64,000 nucleotides of DNA from an uncultured Alistipes sp. (GCA_947367255.1 CANBCZ010000004.1:52945-116944); one strand, 5' to 3'; positions 38,605 to 48,530 are shown, counted from the stretch's first letter. Made by a program: numbers and translations. Notes: generated by a model not told the origin, from the sequence alone.

Positions 38605-39288
38605 ATGGAACTGAAGAAAAATCCTAAAGTTGATGTCAATAACAAGCGCACAGTGCTGCTTGAGATTGGCTTGTGTCTTGCACTTCTCGCAGTTATCGGA
38701 GCATTCCTCTATGCACCAAAGGATGTTGTTGTCGAGGAGATTGATATGAACTACGGTCCTGTAGAGGAGCAGATCACCGAGATTACTCGTCAGGAGGAGC
38801 AGAAGCCTGAGCCTCCAAAGAAGACCGAGATCACCGTTATTACCGACGTGCTCAACATCGTAACCAACGATGAGAAGATCGAGACCGGTTTCGACTTTGC
38901 CGAGTTTGACGAGGATGTTGAGATCGTTCAGCAGGTAGCTGTTGAGGAGGAGGAGATCGAGGAGGATCAGCCATTCGTAAAGGTAGAGGAGATGCCTTCA
39001 TTCCAGGGTGGTGACATTCAGACCTTCCGTAACTGGGTACAGAGCAAGGTTCGTTATCCACAGATTGCTCAGGAGAACAACATCTCTGGTCGTGTATTCC
39101 TTATGTTCGTCGTTGAGCGTGACGGTACTTTGACCAACATTCAGGTTCTTCAGACTCCGGACTCTTCACTCTCTGATGAGGCTATCCGAGTTCTTAAGAC
39201 CTCTCCAAAGTGGAAGCCTGGTAAGCAGCGTAACCAGACTGTACGTGTGAAGTATACACTTCCTATCGACTTTCGTATCCAGAATTAA
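38605..39288 (+). CDS. tonB: TonB family energy transducer
   Basis: N-terminal TM, acidic/Pro-rich linker, C-terminal QNNISGRVFLMFVVERDGTLTNIQVLQTPDSSLSDEAIRVLKTSPKWKPG. Confidence 0.94.
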   Translation: MELKKNPKVDVNNKRTVLLEIGLCLALLAVIGAFLYAPKDVVVEEIDMNYGPVEEQITEITRQEEQKPEPPKKTEITVITDVLNIVTNDEKIETGFDFAEFDEDVEIVQQVAVEEEEIEEDQPFVKVEEMPSFQGGDIQTFRNWVQSKVRYPQIAQENNISGRVFLMFVVERDGTLTNIQVLQTPDSSLSDEAIRVLKTSPKWKPGKQRNQTVRVKYTLPIDFRIQN

Positions 39289-39299
39289 TCTGTTCTAAG

Positions 39300-39345
39300 C
39301 CGTTCTGCGGCGTTACACTCGATTTCAAAAACCTTGCAGAACAAC
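39300..39345 (+). repeat. Family 3-like terminator hairpin
   Basis: GTTCTGCGGCGTTACACTCGATTTCAAAAACCTTGCAGAAC 3' of tonB. Confidence 0.5.
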
Positions 39346-39415
39346 TTATAACAAATTAGTTAAATAGAGACAAAACAGAGGGGTTGCCCACAGGGTAACT
39401 CCTTTTTTGAGATAT

Positions 39416-40633
39416 ATGGAGAATAACAAGAAGAATACAAAGACCACAGAGGTCGTCGAGCAGACCGTTGAGCGTGCTGTACTTGTCGCCGTTATTCGCG
39501 ACTCGCAGGACCCTCGACAGGCTACAGAGTTCCTTGATGAGCTCGAGTTCCTTGCCGAGACAGCCTCGATAACTACTGTGCGTCGTTTTACACAGCGACT
39601 GCCGCAGCCTTCGTCGAGAATCTATGTAGGTCCGGGAAAGTTAGAGGAGATTGCTGCATATTGTGCTGATAATGAGATAAATGTGGTTATCTTTGATGAT
39701 GAGCTCTCGCCGTCGCAGACCCGAAATATCGAGGCATCGATGCCGTGTCGAGTGATTGACCGTACACGCCTTATCCTCGACATCTTCCGTCAGCGTGCAC
39801 AGACCGCCTATGCCAAGACGCAGGTGGAGCTTGCGCAGTGCGAGTATATGTTGCCGCGCCTTGCAGGACTCTGGACCCACCTTGAGCGTCAGCGTGGTGG
39901 TACAGGTACTCGTGGTGGTGCCGGTGAGCGCGAGATTGAGACCGACCGTCGTATTGTGCGCAACAGAATATCGAAGCTCAAGGAGGATCTGAAGAAGATT
40001 GACAAGCAGATGGCTGTGCAGCGCTCAAATCGTGGCTCTATGGTGCGCGTGTCGCTTGTGGGATATACCAATGTGGGTAAATCGACGCTGATGAACCTTA
40101 TCTCGAAGAGTGAGGTATTTGCAGAGAACAAACTCTTTGCGACCCTCGATACAACTGTTCGCAAGGTGGTATTTGACAATCTGCCATTCCTGCTCTCGGA
40201 TACCGTAGGTTTTATCCGCAAGCTCCCTACAGAGCTTATCGAGTCGTTCAAATCGACCCTTGATGAGGTGCGCGAGGCGGATCTGCTGATTCATGTTGTG
40301 GATGTGTCGCACCCGCAGTTTGAGGATCAGATTGATGTGGTGAAGCAGACTCTGCAGGATATTGGTGCGGGGGATAAGCCTGTATATCTGGTCTTTAACA
40401 AGATTGACGCCTACACCTATATTAAAAAAGATGAGGACGATTTGACCCCTGCGACAAAGGAGAACCGTTCACTCGACGATCTGCGCGAGAGTTGGTTTGC
40501 AAAGCAGAATACCCCTTGCATATTCCTCTCGGCACTCGACCGCACAAATATCGACAAGTTCCGTCGTGACCTCTACGGTATGGTACGCGAAATTCACTGT
40601 GGCAGATATCCGTTCAACAACTTCCTATACTAA
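39416..40633 (+). CDS. hflX: GTPase HflX
   Basis: RIYVGPGKLEEI, GLWTHLERQRGGTGTRGGAGEREIETDRR, VGYTNVGKSTLMN. Confidence 0.97.
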   Translation: MENNKKNTKTTEVVEQTVERAVLVAVIRDSQDPRQATEFLDELEFLAETASITTVRRFTQRLPQPSSRIYVGPGKLEEIAAYCADNEINVVIFDDELSPSQTRNIEASMPCRVIDRTRLILDIFRQRAQTAYAKTQVELAQCEYMLPRLAGLWTHLERQRGGTGTRGGAGEREIETDRRIVRNRISKLKEDLKKIDKQMAVQRSNRGSMVRVSLVGYTNVGKSTLMNLISKSEVFAENKLFATLDTTVRKVVFDNLPFLLSDTVGFIRKLPTELIESFKSTLDEVREADLLIHVVDVSHPQFEDQIDVVKQTLQDIGAGDKPVYLVFNKIDAYTYIKKDEDDLTPATKENRSLDDLRESWFAKQNTPCIFLSALDRTNIDKFRRDLYGMVREIHCGRYPFNNFLY

Positions 40634-40634
40634 A

Positions 40635-41291
40635 ATGAAACATATCCTCGATAAACAAAACTCGCTGGTAAGCGTATACCTCTCGCAGTTGCGAAATGTA
40701 GAGGTGCAGAACGATATGATGCGCTTTCGTCGTAACATCGAGCGCATTGGTGAGATTATGGCTTATGAGATCTCGAAGACTCTCGACTATGCTCCGCAGA
40801 GTATCACCACTCCGCTTGCCACAACAGATGTAAATCTGCCTACGCAGACTGTCGTTCTCGGTACAATTCTTCGTGCGGGACTGCCTCTGCATCAGGGACT
40901 TGCACACTACTTCGACAGCGCAGAGAATGCCTTTGTTTCGGCATATCGCAAGGGTCTTACAGAGAGCAACTTTACAATTGCCCTTGAGTATCTTGCCAGC
41001 CCGTCGCTGGAGGGTAAGGTCCTTATCCTTGCAGACCCGATGCTCGCTACAGGCGCCTCTATGGTTGCTGTGTATAACGAGCTTATTGCCCGCTGCGGAA
41101 AGCCTGCACATACCCATATTGTCTCTGTTGTCGGCTGCCCTGAGGGTGTGAAGATGGTAGAGGAGAATATCGACCTCGACAACGATGCAACACTCTGGAT
41201 CGCTACCGTAGATGATTTCTTGAACGAGAATAAGTATATTGTTCCGGGTCTTGGAGATGCGGGTGACTTATGTTTCGGAGAGAAACTGTGA
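40635..41291 (+). CDS. upp: Uracil phosphoribosyltransferase
   Basis: TILRAGLPLHQGLAHYFD, ADPMLATGASMV, VPGLGDAGDLCFGEKL. Confidence 0.95.
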   Translation: MKHILDKQNSLVSVYLSQLRNVEVQNDMMRFRRNIERIGEIMAYEISKTLDYAPQSITTPLATTDVNLPTQTVVLGTILRAGLPLHQGLAHYFDSAENAFVSAYRKGLTESNFTIALEYLASPSLEGKVLILADPMLATGASMVAVYNELIARCGKPAHTHIVSVVGCPEGVKMVEENIDLDNDATLWIATVDDFLNENKYIVPGLGDAGDLCFGEKL

Positions 41292-41292
41292 T

Positions 41293-41414
41293 TTTGTTGT
41301 GAAAAGGCAGCATTAGCTGCATATCCCTCAAATCCCCGAATGGGAAATACGCTTAGTATGTCCCATCCGGGGATTTTTCACGATATACACCTACTACTAC
41401 CTTTTGACAACAAA
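41293..41414 (+). repeat. Family 1 nested-hairpin repeat, copy E
   Basis: TTTTGTTGTGAAAAGGCAGCATTAGCTGCATATCCC...CCCCGAATGGGAAATACGCTTAGTATGTCCCATCCGGGG...TTTTGACAACAAA, 1 nt after upp stop. Confidence 0.83.
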
Positions 41415-41618
41415 CGACAAACCGAGAGCATAGTCAAGCTTGCTTGAACTATACCGAGGTGCGAAAGTTCGAAAATCCCGCTTGTGGGATTAACAAAATA
41501 GGTCGTCACTTTAAGTAAGTTCTGACGACAAATAAATATCTATCCGCTTGCGGATATCTCGAAAAGGCTGAAAGTATTAAAAAATCGCAAAAAAATTGAT
41601 AATTATTGAAAATTTTCG

Positions 41619-41626
41619 TAAGTTTG
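41619..41626 (+). promoter_or_regulatory. Promoter -7 box upstream of microprotein/lipoprotein unit
   Basis: TAAGTTTG with TTG ~20 nt upstream (Bacteroidetes consensus). Confidence 0.5.
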
Positions 41627-41667
41627 TGAAATAAACCGCAAACAATTACCTAAAAAATTTAATATCT

Positions 41668-41805
41668 ATGACTGGATCTAAAACTTTGCAAGGTTATCTT
41701 GCACCGGAGTTTAAGGTGTTATCCTTAACTTGTGAGGCGGGTTTTGCTATCTCGAATGAGGCGCTGGACGGCGAAAATTGGGATTGGGAGACACCTCAGG
41801 CGTAA
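41668..41805 (+). CDS. 45-aa microprotein
   Basis: ATG...TAA reading MTGSKTLQGYLAPEFKVLSLTCEAGFAISNEALDGENWDWETPQA; below ORF-track cutoff; precedes lipoprotein gene. Confidence 0.65.
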   Translation: MTGSKTLQGYLAPEFKVLSLTCEAGFAISNEALDGENWDWETPQA

Positions 41806-41838
41806 TCTAATGTTAAATCAGAAAAGAAAAACGAAACA

Positions 41839-44800
41839 ATGAAGAAGTTTGCTATGTTTGTTGGTTTAGCATTGGTGATGCTTGCCACAAGTTGTTCGAC
41901 TGACACTACTGATGTCAATCTCAATGGCGCGAAGGTGACACTTGGCGTATCTCTTGACCAGACTCGTACATATATGGGCGAGCTCAACAATGGTCAGTAT
42001 CCTGTACTTTGGAGCGAGGGTGACTGTCTTCTGGTAAATAACAAGGTTGTAGCTGTGCCTGCAGAGTATGTAGGTAAGGCGACTGTTCAGGTGGCTGTAG
42101 ATGCTGCTGAGGCGTACAATGTTGCATATCCTGCCGATTTGGTTTATGGCAATGAGCTGACTATTTCTGAGGTTCAGAAGTATGCTGAGGGTTCATTTGC
42201 TGTAGGTTCTGGCGTTATGGTGGGTTACTCACACTCTGCAGATGCTGTAGGTTTGAGAAACCTCTATGGTTACTTGAAGTTTACTGTTACAGGTGCTGCA
42301 AATGTAGATGCTGTAACTGTTGTTGCTGCAGGTGGCGAGGCTATCTCCGGTACTTACTCTATCGACTACAAGGAGGCGACTATTGCTCCAAAAGCAGGTA
42401 AGGATATTATCCGCGTAACCGATGTAGTTGCAAAGGATGGCGTTGCAACCGTTGTTGTGGCTGTTCCTGCAGGCGAGTACAGCAAGGGTTTCGAGGTTAA
42501 GATTAAGGATAATGCAAATGGCGTGATGGTTAAGAGCCTGAAGGCTGCTGGTACTGTTGTTGAGGCAGGTACTGTTTACGCTATGCCTGAGGTTGCTTAT
42601 GCTGCAACTGCTACTGAGACCGAGATTACAACTGCTGCGGATTTACAGGCATTTATCGCTGCTGCAAATGCGGGCGACTACTCTGCTTATGTAAGCGCTG
42701 ACGGTGAGGTTAAGCTCGGTGCAGACCTCGACCTTACAGGTGTTACCCTTGATCCTATCACTACATTTAACGGTATTTTCAATGGTCAGGGCTATGCTCT
42801 TAAGAACTGGACCTCTTCTAAGGGCTTGTTTGTTTTGAACAGTGGTACTGTTAAGAATATTGTAATTGACGAGAGCTGTAAGCTGACTCTTCCTGTAATT
42901 ACAGAAGCAGCAATGATTGGTTTCGTTGTTAATCAGAATACAGGTTTGGTTTCTGGTTGTGTGAATAACGCAGATATTACTCTGAATCATGAGGCAGATT
43001 TGGCTCTTCAGTACAAGGTTGGTGCTATTGTTGGTTACTCTTCTGGTGCAGGTAAGGTGTCAAATTGTATTAACAATGGTGATATTACAATGACTTTCCC
43101 TGCAATTACAGCAGGTTCAGATTATTTGGGTGGTGTTGTTGGTAATACTTCTATGGACGACGCTGCATTTGTAGCTGTTGAGAACTGTATTAACAATGGT
43201 GACCTTACATTTACAGTACAAGGTGCAAGTAAGAACGTTTACCTTGGTGGTATTAGCGGTGCTTGCAACAGCAGGGGTGTAATCAATAACTGTATTAACA
43301 ATGGTGCAGTTGTGTACAACTTTATTGCTGGTGGTAGTGGCGCATATCCTAACGTTGGTGGTATTGTTGGTTACACAGCTTGTACTATTAATGATTGTAA
43401 GAACTACGGTGATGTAACTTTCTATTCTGAGGGAGACCTTACTCGTCCTGCAGTTGCTGGTATTGCTGGTTATGTATCAAGAACTGTTAAGGGTTGTGAT
43501 AACTACGGTAACATCTCTGCAAAAGGTAATAAATTTGCTAAAGCTGCTTCTGCAACTGGAGGTGGTGTCGGCGGTGAGCAGTGGCCTGCATTTGCTGGAT
43601 GTTTCGGTTGCGTAGGTACTGTTGCAAGCAATGGTACTGCAGATATTTCTGACTGTAATAACTATGGTAAGGTGCTTGTTGTAAACCCTAATGGTAGCTG
43701 CCGTTTTGCTGCTGCAGGTGTGGTAGGTGAGCCTTGCGGTAATGTGAAAAACTGCCATAACTATGGTGATGTTGATGTTACAGGTGGTTCTCAGGTATAT
43801 CTTGGTGGCGTTGCTGGTTATCACTATTTGGCAACAGACAAGGTTATGGAGAATTGCTCAAATGAGGGTGATCTTATCCTTCGTGAGGGTACTTACTTCT
43901 ATGGTGGTGGCGGTGACGTCTCAGGTGCTGCATACCAGTATGTTGGAGGTCTTGTAGGTTCTTACAATAAATATACAAACTTTAAGGCTACCAACTGTGT
44001 TAATAAGGGTGAGGTGAAGTCTGTTTGCCGTTTGCCAGTTCTGATTGGTGGTCTGGTTGGATGTATCCGAGGCACATTTGAGAACTGTGAAAACTATGGT
44101 GATGTTATTAATGAGAACGGTTATGGTACTAAGTTGTCTGCAACTGCTGGTATTGCTGGTTTTGGCGGTGGTTCTTCATTGAATTGCGCAAATTATGGAA
44201 ATGTTACAATGACAAATGCAACCGGCTTATACGCAGCTACTGCACTCCTTGGTGTTGTTGGTAATACAGAGCAGTCTCATGTCGGAACAACTCTTAAGTG
44301 TGCTGTTTCTTCAAATCTTGGTATCGCGCTGCTCGTAGCAGGTCAGAGCAATAATGGAATGACTGTTACTCTTGGTGCTGCAGAGGCTCCAATTACTCTC
44401 TCTGATGTATCACTTAATGGCGTTGCTGTTACAGCGGATAACCTCGCAACTACAACTGTTGCTGTTAATACTGAGGAGGCAAATGTTGCAAACCTTGTTT
44501 ACGAGCTTGGTACTACTGTTGTAATTGAGGGTGACGCTCCAGCTCCAGCTGCTCTCTCAATTGATGGTAAGCGTTGGCAGCTGCCATCAGACATCGCAGA
44601 GATGCTTGCAGGTGTTCCTACAGCAGTAGTTGTTGCAGATCTTGGCGTATCAACTGCAGGTCAGCTCGCAATTGTTGTTGACTATGAGTCAGTTTATGGC
44701 GCACAGGCTGCTGGTTACTGGGCTCCAATGGTAATGGTTGCTTATGAGGTTCAGGCTACTGATGCTACTTCAGGTAAGGTGTTGGTTAAGCAGACTGACC

Positions 44801-44955
44801 ACTTCGGCGATGTTACTAACGTAGAGGTTCCATACTCTAACCTTACAGCTGATAGCGTAGTTATCGACTTTACAAACATTCTCGGCATGCCAGGTACAGG
44901 CTCTTGCACTCTCTACACAGGCGAGGTTAACTTGTCAGGTGGTGGTGTAATGTAA
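41839..44955 (+). CDS. Large lipoprotein with GLUG-like repeats and C-terminal domain shared with 52422..54413
   Basis: Lipobox LVMLATSCSTD; repeated NCINNGDxxF...GGIVGY units; C-terminal DGKRWQLPSDIAEML...GEVNLSGGGVM. Confidence 0.88.
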   Translation: MKKFAMFVGLALVMLATSCSTDTTDVNLNGAKVTLGVSLDQTRTYMGELNNGQYPVLWSEGDCLLVNNKVVAVPAEYVGKATVQVAVDAAEAYNVAYPADLVYGNELTISEVQKYAEGSFAVGSGVMVGYSHSADAVGLRNLYGYLKFTVTGAANVDAVTVVAAGGEAISGTYSIDYKEATIAPKAGKDIIRVTDVVAKDGVATVVVAVPAGEYSKGFEVKIKDNANGVMVKSLKAAGTVVEAGTVYAMPEVAYAATATETEITTAADLQAFIAAANAGDYSAYVSADGEVKLGADLDLTGVTLDPITTFNGIFNGQGYALKNWTSSKGLFVLNSGTVKNIVIDESCKLTLPVITEAAMIGFVVNQNTGLVSGCVNNADITLNHEADLALQYKVGAIVGYSSGAGKVSNCINNGDITMTFPAITAGSDYLGGVVGNTSMDDAAFVAVENCINNGDLTFTVQGASKNVYLGGISGACNSRGVINNCINNGAVVYNFIAGGSGAYPNVGGIVGYTACTINDCKNYGDVTFYSEGDLTRPAVAGIAGYVSRTVKGCDNYGNISAKGNKFAKAASATGGGVGGEQWPAFAGCFGCVGTVASNGTADISDCNNYGKVLVVNPNGSCRFAAAGVVGEPCGNVKNCHNYGDVDVTGGSQVYLGGVAGYHYLATDKVMENCSNEGDLILREGTYFYGGGGDVSGAAYQYVGGLVGSYNKYTNFKATNCVNKGEVKSVCRLPVLIGGLVGCIRGTFENCENYGDVINENGYGTKLSATAGIAGFGGGSSLNCANYGNVTMTNATGLYAATALLGVVGNTEQSHVGTTLKCAVSSNLGIALLVAGQSNNGMTVTLGAAEAPITLSDVSLNGVAVTADNLATTTVAVNTEEANVANLVYELGTTVVIEGDAPAPAALSIDGKRWQLPSDIAEMLAGVPTAVVVADLGVSTAGQLAIVVDYESVYGAQAAGYWAPMVMVAYEVQATDATSGKVLVKQTDHFGDVTNVEVPYSNLTADSVVIDFTNILGMPGTGSCTLYTGEVNLSGGGVM

Positions 44956-44975
44956 TAGCGATTACGCATAAATAA

Positions 44976-45013
44976 AAACAACGGCGGGAAAACTCCTGCC
45001 GTTGTTTTTTTGT
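44976..45013 (+). terminator. Intrinsic terminator
   Basis: AACAACGGCGGGaaaaCTCCTGCCGTTGTTTTTTT. Confidence 0.85.
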
Positions 45014-45024
45014 TGATACACCCA

Positions 45025-45056
45025 CAAAAAAGAGAGCGTCCGACTGGACGCTCTCT
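45025..45056 (-). terminator. Intrinsic terminator 3' of ROK kinase gene
   Basis: AGAGAGCGTCC-gact-GGACGCTCTCT with reverse-strand T-run. Confidence 0.8.
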
Positions 45057-45079
45057 ACTATTATGTAAATAGGTAAGGC

Positions 45080-46078
45080 TTACATATTTTGCCAAACGAG
45101 TGCTGAAGCACCGAGGATTGCGGCATTCTTGTTCTGCAGGCCTGATGGGAGCACCTTAACCTTATTCTTAAAGGCGAAGAGCATATTCTCCTCCATATAC
45201 CACTTAATTGGGTCGAGGATCAGATCGCCAGCCTTTGCAAGACCTCCGAAGATGAAGATCGCCTCAGGGGAGGTGATGGTAACGGCATCGGCAAGTGCGT
45301 AACCGAGACGCATACCTGTAAGGCGGAATGCCTCCTTAGCGATTGGATCGCCCTTAAGTGCGTGCTGGTAGAGGATTGCAGAGTCCATATCGTTGAAAGA
45401 GATGTCGCGCAGAGGTGACTTGTCGTTCATAGTCGCCATAAGCTCGAAAGCGGTGCGCTTAATACCGATAGCCGATGCGTAGGCCTCAAGGCAACCCTTA
45501 CGACCGCAGCCGCACTCTCTACCACCGCGCTCAACGATAACATGACCGAACTCGCCGGCAAAGCCGTCGTGACCGTAGATCATCTCGCCATTAGAGACAA
45601 AGCCCGAGCCGACACCTGTACCGAGTGTAACCATAATAAAGTCCTTCATACCCTTTGCATTGCCGTAGACCATCTCGCCGATAGTTGCTGCATTAGCGTC
45701 GTTGGTAACATATACCGGAACATTAGGGAAGTGAGACTTGATATCCTCTGCGAAGTTGAACATACGCAGGTTCGCGTTCTGGTCCTTATCCTCGGCAGTG
45801 AACTTCCAGAGGTTTGCCGGGGTCTCGATAGTGCCCTTATAGAAGTTTGCGTTAGGGGCACCAACGCCGATACCGATAAGCTCGAAATCGAAGTTTACAG
45901 CCGCAACGAGCAACTTCATAGCCTCACAGAGGTCTGCCACATAGCGAGGGTAGTCCTGATAGTTAGGATATGCGCGGGTAGAGATTACAGACTCGCCAAA
46001 CAGCTCGCCCTTCTCGTCCACAAGTCCAAATGCTGTATTGATACCGCCGATATCAATACCGAATGCAAGTTTTTTCAT
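45080..46078 (-). CDS. ROK family kinase (glucokinase-like)
   Basis: FGIDIGGINTAFGLVD, TLGTGVGSGFVSNG, GHDGFAGEFGHVIVERGGRECGCGRKGCLEAYAS. Confidence 0.93.
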   Translation of the reverse strand: MKKLAFGIDIGGINTAFGLVDEKGELFGESVISTRAYPNYQDYPRYVADLCEAMKLLVAAVNFDFELIGIGVGAPNANFYKGTIETPANLWKFTAEDKDQNANLRMFNFAEDIKSHFPNVPVYVTNDANAATIGEMVYGNAKGMKDFIMVTLGTGVGSGFVSNGEMIYGHDGFAGEFGHVIVERGGRECGCGRKGCLEAYASAIGIKRTAFELMATMNDKSPLRDISFNDMDSAILYQHALKGDPIAKEAFRLTGMRLGYALADAVTITSPEAIFIFGGLAKAGDLILDPIKWYMEENMLFAFKNKVKVLPSGLQNKNAAILGASALVWQNM

Positions 46079-46239
46079 AAAAGGTGTGTTCTATAATTAG
46101 TAAATCAATTTCTTTGTATCAAAGGTAGTTAAAAAACGCGCAATTGCAAAATATATTTTATGAATGGTGGAATTTTGGGAGTGGGTCGCTTAACTTTATA
46201 CTTTATTTTGTATATTTGTACTTGGAAAATTGTTTAGAT

Positions 46240-47211
46240 ATGAATACACCGAAGCAGATAGCCGAAATGTTTGAGCGATACATCGCTCTTGTAAATATGC
46301 CTGATGAGCCGCAAAGGCTCTATGCCCCAATTCGTTACTCGCTTGCCGAGGGTGGTAAGCGTATGCGTCCTGTGCTGACGATGCTTGCGTACAACATCTA
46401 TGCAGATGATGTTCAGCGCGTGCTCCCTGCAGCTGCGGCGGTTGAGGTTTTTCACAACTTCACGCTGCTGCACGACGATATTATGGATAATGCGATGGTG
46501 CGCCGTTCGCGTCCGTCAGTATTTGCAAAGTGGGGTAGTAATGTGGCTATTCTCTCGGGCGATGTGATGATGATTGAGGCGTATCGCCATCTGCAGGGGG
46601 TAGAGACGAAGTATCTGCCCGCCGTATTTGAACGTTTCAACACTATGGCGGCGCAGGTGTGCGAGGGTCAGCAGTACGATATGGACTTCGAGACTCAACC
46701 AAAGGTTGCGGTGGCGGAGTATATGAATATGATCGAGCTCAAGACTGCCGCGCTGCTCTGTGGTGCGGTGACAATCGGTGCTACGCTTGCAGGTGCCTCG
46801 GAGGAGGATGTGCAGAAGTTGCACAGATTTGCAACGGAGGTGGGTCTTGCCTTTCAGTTGCAGGACGATCTGCTTGACAGCTACGGTGATGAGCAGCTTG
46901 GCAAGAAGATTGGTGGCGACATACTCGAGGGAAAGAAGACCTATCTGATGATTATATCGCTCTCGCACGCAACAGAGCCTCAGCGTGAGGTGCTCCGCTC
47001 GACACACCTCAATAAGGAGCTGTCGGATGAGGAGAAGATTGTCGCAGTGAAGGGTGTTTATGACGCTATAGGGGCAAAGCAGATGACCGAGCAGCAGATC
47101 TCGGTGCGTATCTCGCGTGCACTTGCAATACTCGACACACTCTCGGTACCTGCCGAGCGTTTGGAGTATATGAAGAGCTATGTGGAGAGCCTTGTAGGTA
47201 GAAAAAAGTAG
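46240..47211 (+). CDS. Polyprenyl synthetase (trans-isoprenyl diphosphate synthase)
   Basis: EGGKRMRPVLTML, LLHDDIMDNA (DDxxD), FQLQDDLLDSYGD. Confidence 0.95.
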   Translation: MNTPKQIAEMFERYIALVNMPDEPQRLYAPIRYSLAEGGKRMRPVLTMLAYNIYADDVQRVLPAAAAVEVFHNFTLLHDDIMDNAMVRRSRPSVFAKWGSNVAILSGDVMMIEAYRHLQGVETKYLPAVFERFNTMAAQVCEGQQYDMDFETQPKVAVAEYMNMIELKTAALLCGAVTIGATLAGASEEDVQKLHRFATEVGLAFQLQDDLLDSYGDEQLGKKIGGDILEGKKTYLMIISLSHATEPQREVLRSTHLNKELSDEEKIVAVKGVYDAIGAKQMTEQQISVRISRALAILDTLSVPAERLEYMKSYVESLVGRKK

Positions 47212-47215
47212 AGAG

Positions 47216-48457
47216 ATGAAGAGAACAGATATAGAGATTATGGCGCCTGTAGGCTCGTATGAGAGTCTATATGCGGCGATTAATGCGGGTGCAAACTCGG
47301 TATATTTCGGTATCGGACAGCTCAATATGCGTTCGGCATCGGCAGCAAATTTTACTGCCGACGATATGGCGGAGATTAACCGCATTGCGCACGAGCACGG
47401 GGTAAAGACATACCTTACCGTAAATACGATTATCTACGACACCGAACTCAAGTTGATGCACGAGGTGGTAGATAGAGCAAAGGCAGAGGGTGTGGATGCG
47501 ATTATTGCATCTGACCTCTCGGTAATTCTCTATGCCTACCATGTGGGCGTGGAGGTGCACATATCTACGCAGTGCAATATCTCGAACAGCGAGGCGGCGA
47601 AGTTCTACTCGCAGTGGGCAGATGTGGTTGTGCTGGCGCGTGAGCTCTCGCTCGAGCAGATTGCTATGGTGCACAAGCAGATTGTTGAGCAGGATATACG
47701 CGGTCCGCGTGGCGAGTTGCTCAAGATAGAGATGTTCTCGCACGGTGCGCTCTGTATGTCTATCTCGGGAAAGTGTTACCTCTCGGAGCACGAGACGGCT
47801 TGTTCGGCAAATCGTGGTGCGTGTCGTCAGATCTGTCGTCGCAAGTACACTATTCAGGACAAGGATTCGGGAGAGATGCTCGATATTGACGGTCGTTATA
47901 TCCTCTCGCCGAAGGATCTGTGTACGGTCGATTTCCTCGACAAGTTTATCGCTGCGGGCGTGAGTGTGCTCAAGATTGAGGGTCGTGCGCGCGGTGCGGA
48001 GTATGTGAAGCGTGTAGTGGAGTGTTACGACCTTGCTCTGCGAGCTATCGAGCGCGGAGAGTACAGCAGAGAGTATGCCGATGGGTTGAAAGTTACCCTC
48101 TCAAAGGTCTTTAATCGTGGCTTCTGGGGTGGTTACTATGCCGGTGCAAAGGTTGTTGAGCATAGCACAAACTACGGCTCGTCTGCAACCCGTCGCAAGG
48201 TATATGTGGGCAAGGTGACAAACTACTTCAAGCGTCTTGGCGTTGCCGAGGTGCTGATTGAGGCCGCTCCGCTTGCCGTTGGCGACGAGATACTCTGGAT
48301 GGGCGAGACTACGGGATGCGTGGAGCAGATTGTGGGTGAGATTCGCCTCGATCTAAATCCTGTTCAGAGCGTTAAGCAGGGCGATGTTTGCTCGATTAAG
48401 GTTGAGGGCTCTGAAATCAGAAGGGGAGATAAACTCTACAAAGAGGAGGTACGATAG
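47216..48457 (+). CDS. Peptidase U32 family protein
   Basis: IMAPVGSYESLYAAINAGANSVYFGIGQLNMR; EMFSHGALCMSISGKCYLSEHETACSANRGACRQICRR. Confidence 0.95.
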   Translation: MKRTDIEIMAPVGSYESLYAAINAGANSVYFGIGQLNMRSASAANFTADDMAEINRIAHEHGVKTYLTVNTIIYDTELKLMHEVVDRAKAEGVDAIIASDLSVILYAYHVGVEVHISTQCNISNSEAAKFYSQWADVVVLARELSLEQIAMVHKQIVEQDIRGPRGELLKIEMFSHGALCMSISGKCYLSEHETACSANRGACRQICRRKYTIQDKDSGEMLDIDGRYILSPKDLCTVDFLDKFIAAGVSVLKIEGRARGAEYVKRVVECYDLALRAIERGEYSREYADGLKVTLSKVFNRGFWGGYYAGAKVVEHSTNYGSSATRRKVYVGKVTNYFKRLGVAEVLIEAAPLAVGDEILWMGETTGCVEQIVGEIRLDLNPVQSVKQGDVCSIKVEGSEIRRGDKLYKEEVR

Positions 48458-48530
48458 TAAGTCGTGAAATTCATCCACTTTGACAACTTACGGAAGACTT
48501 GAGTAATAACCATAATAAAACCTAACCACT

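Noticed and set aside
41839-44955. CRISPR-like or tandem DNA repeat array
   Set aside because: Periodicity is explained by GLUG-like protein repeats in one long ORF
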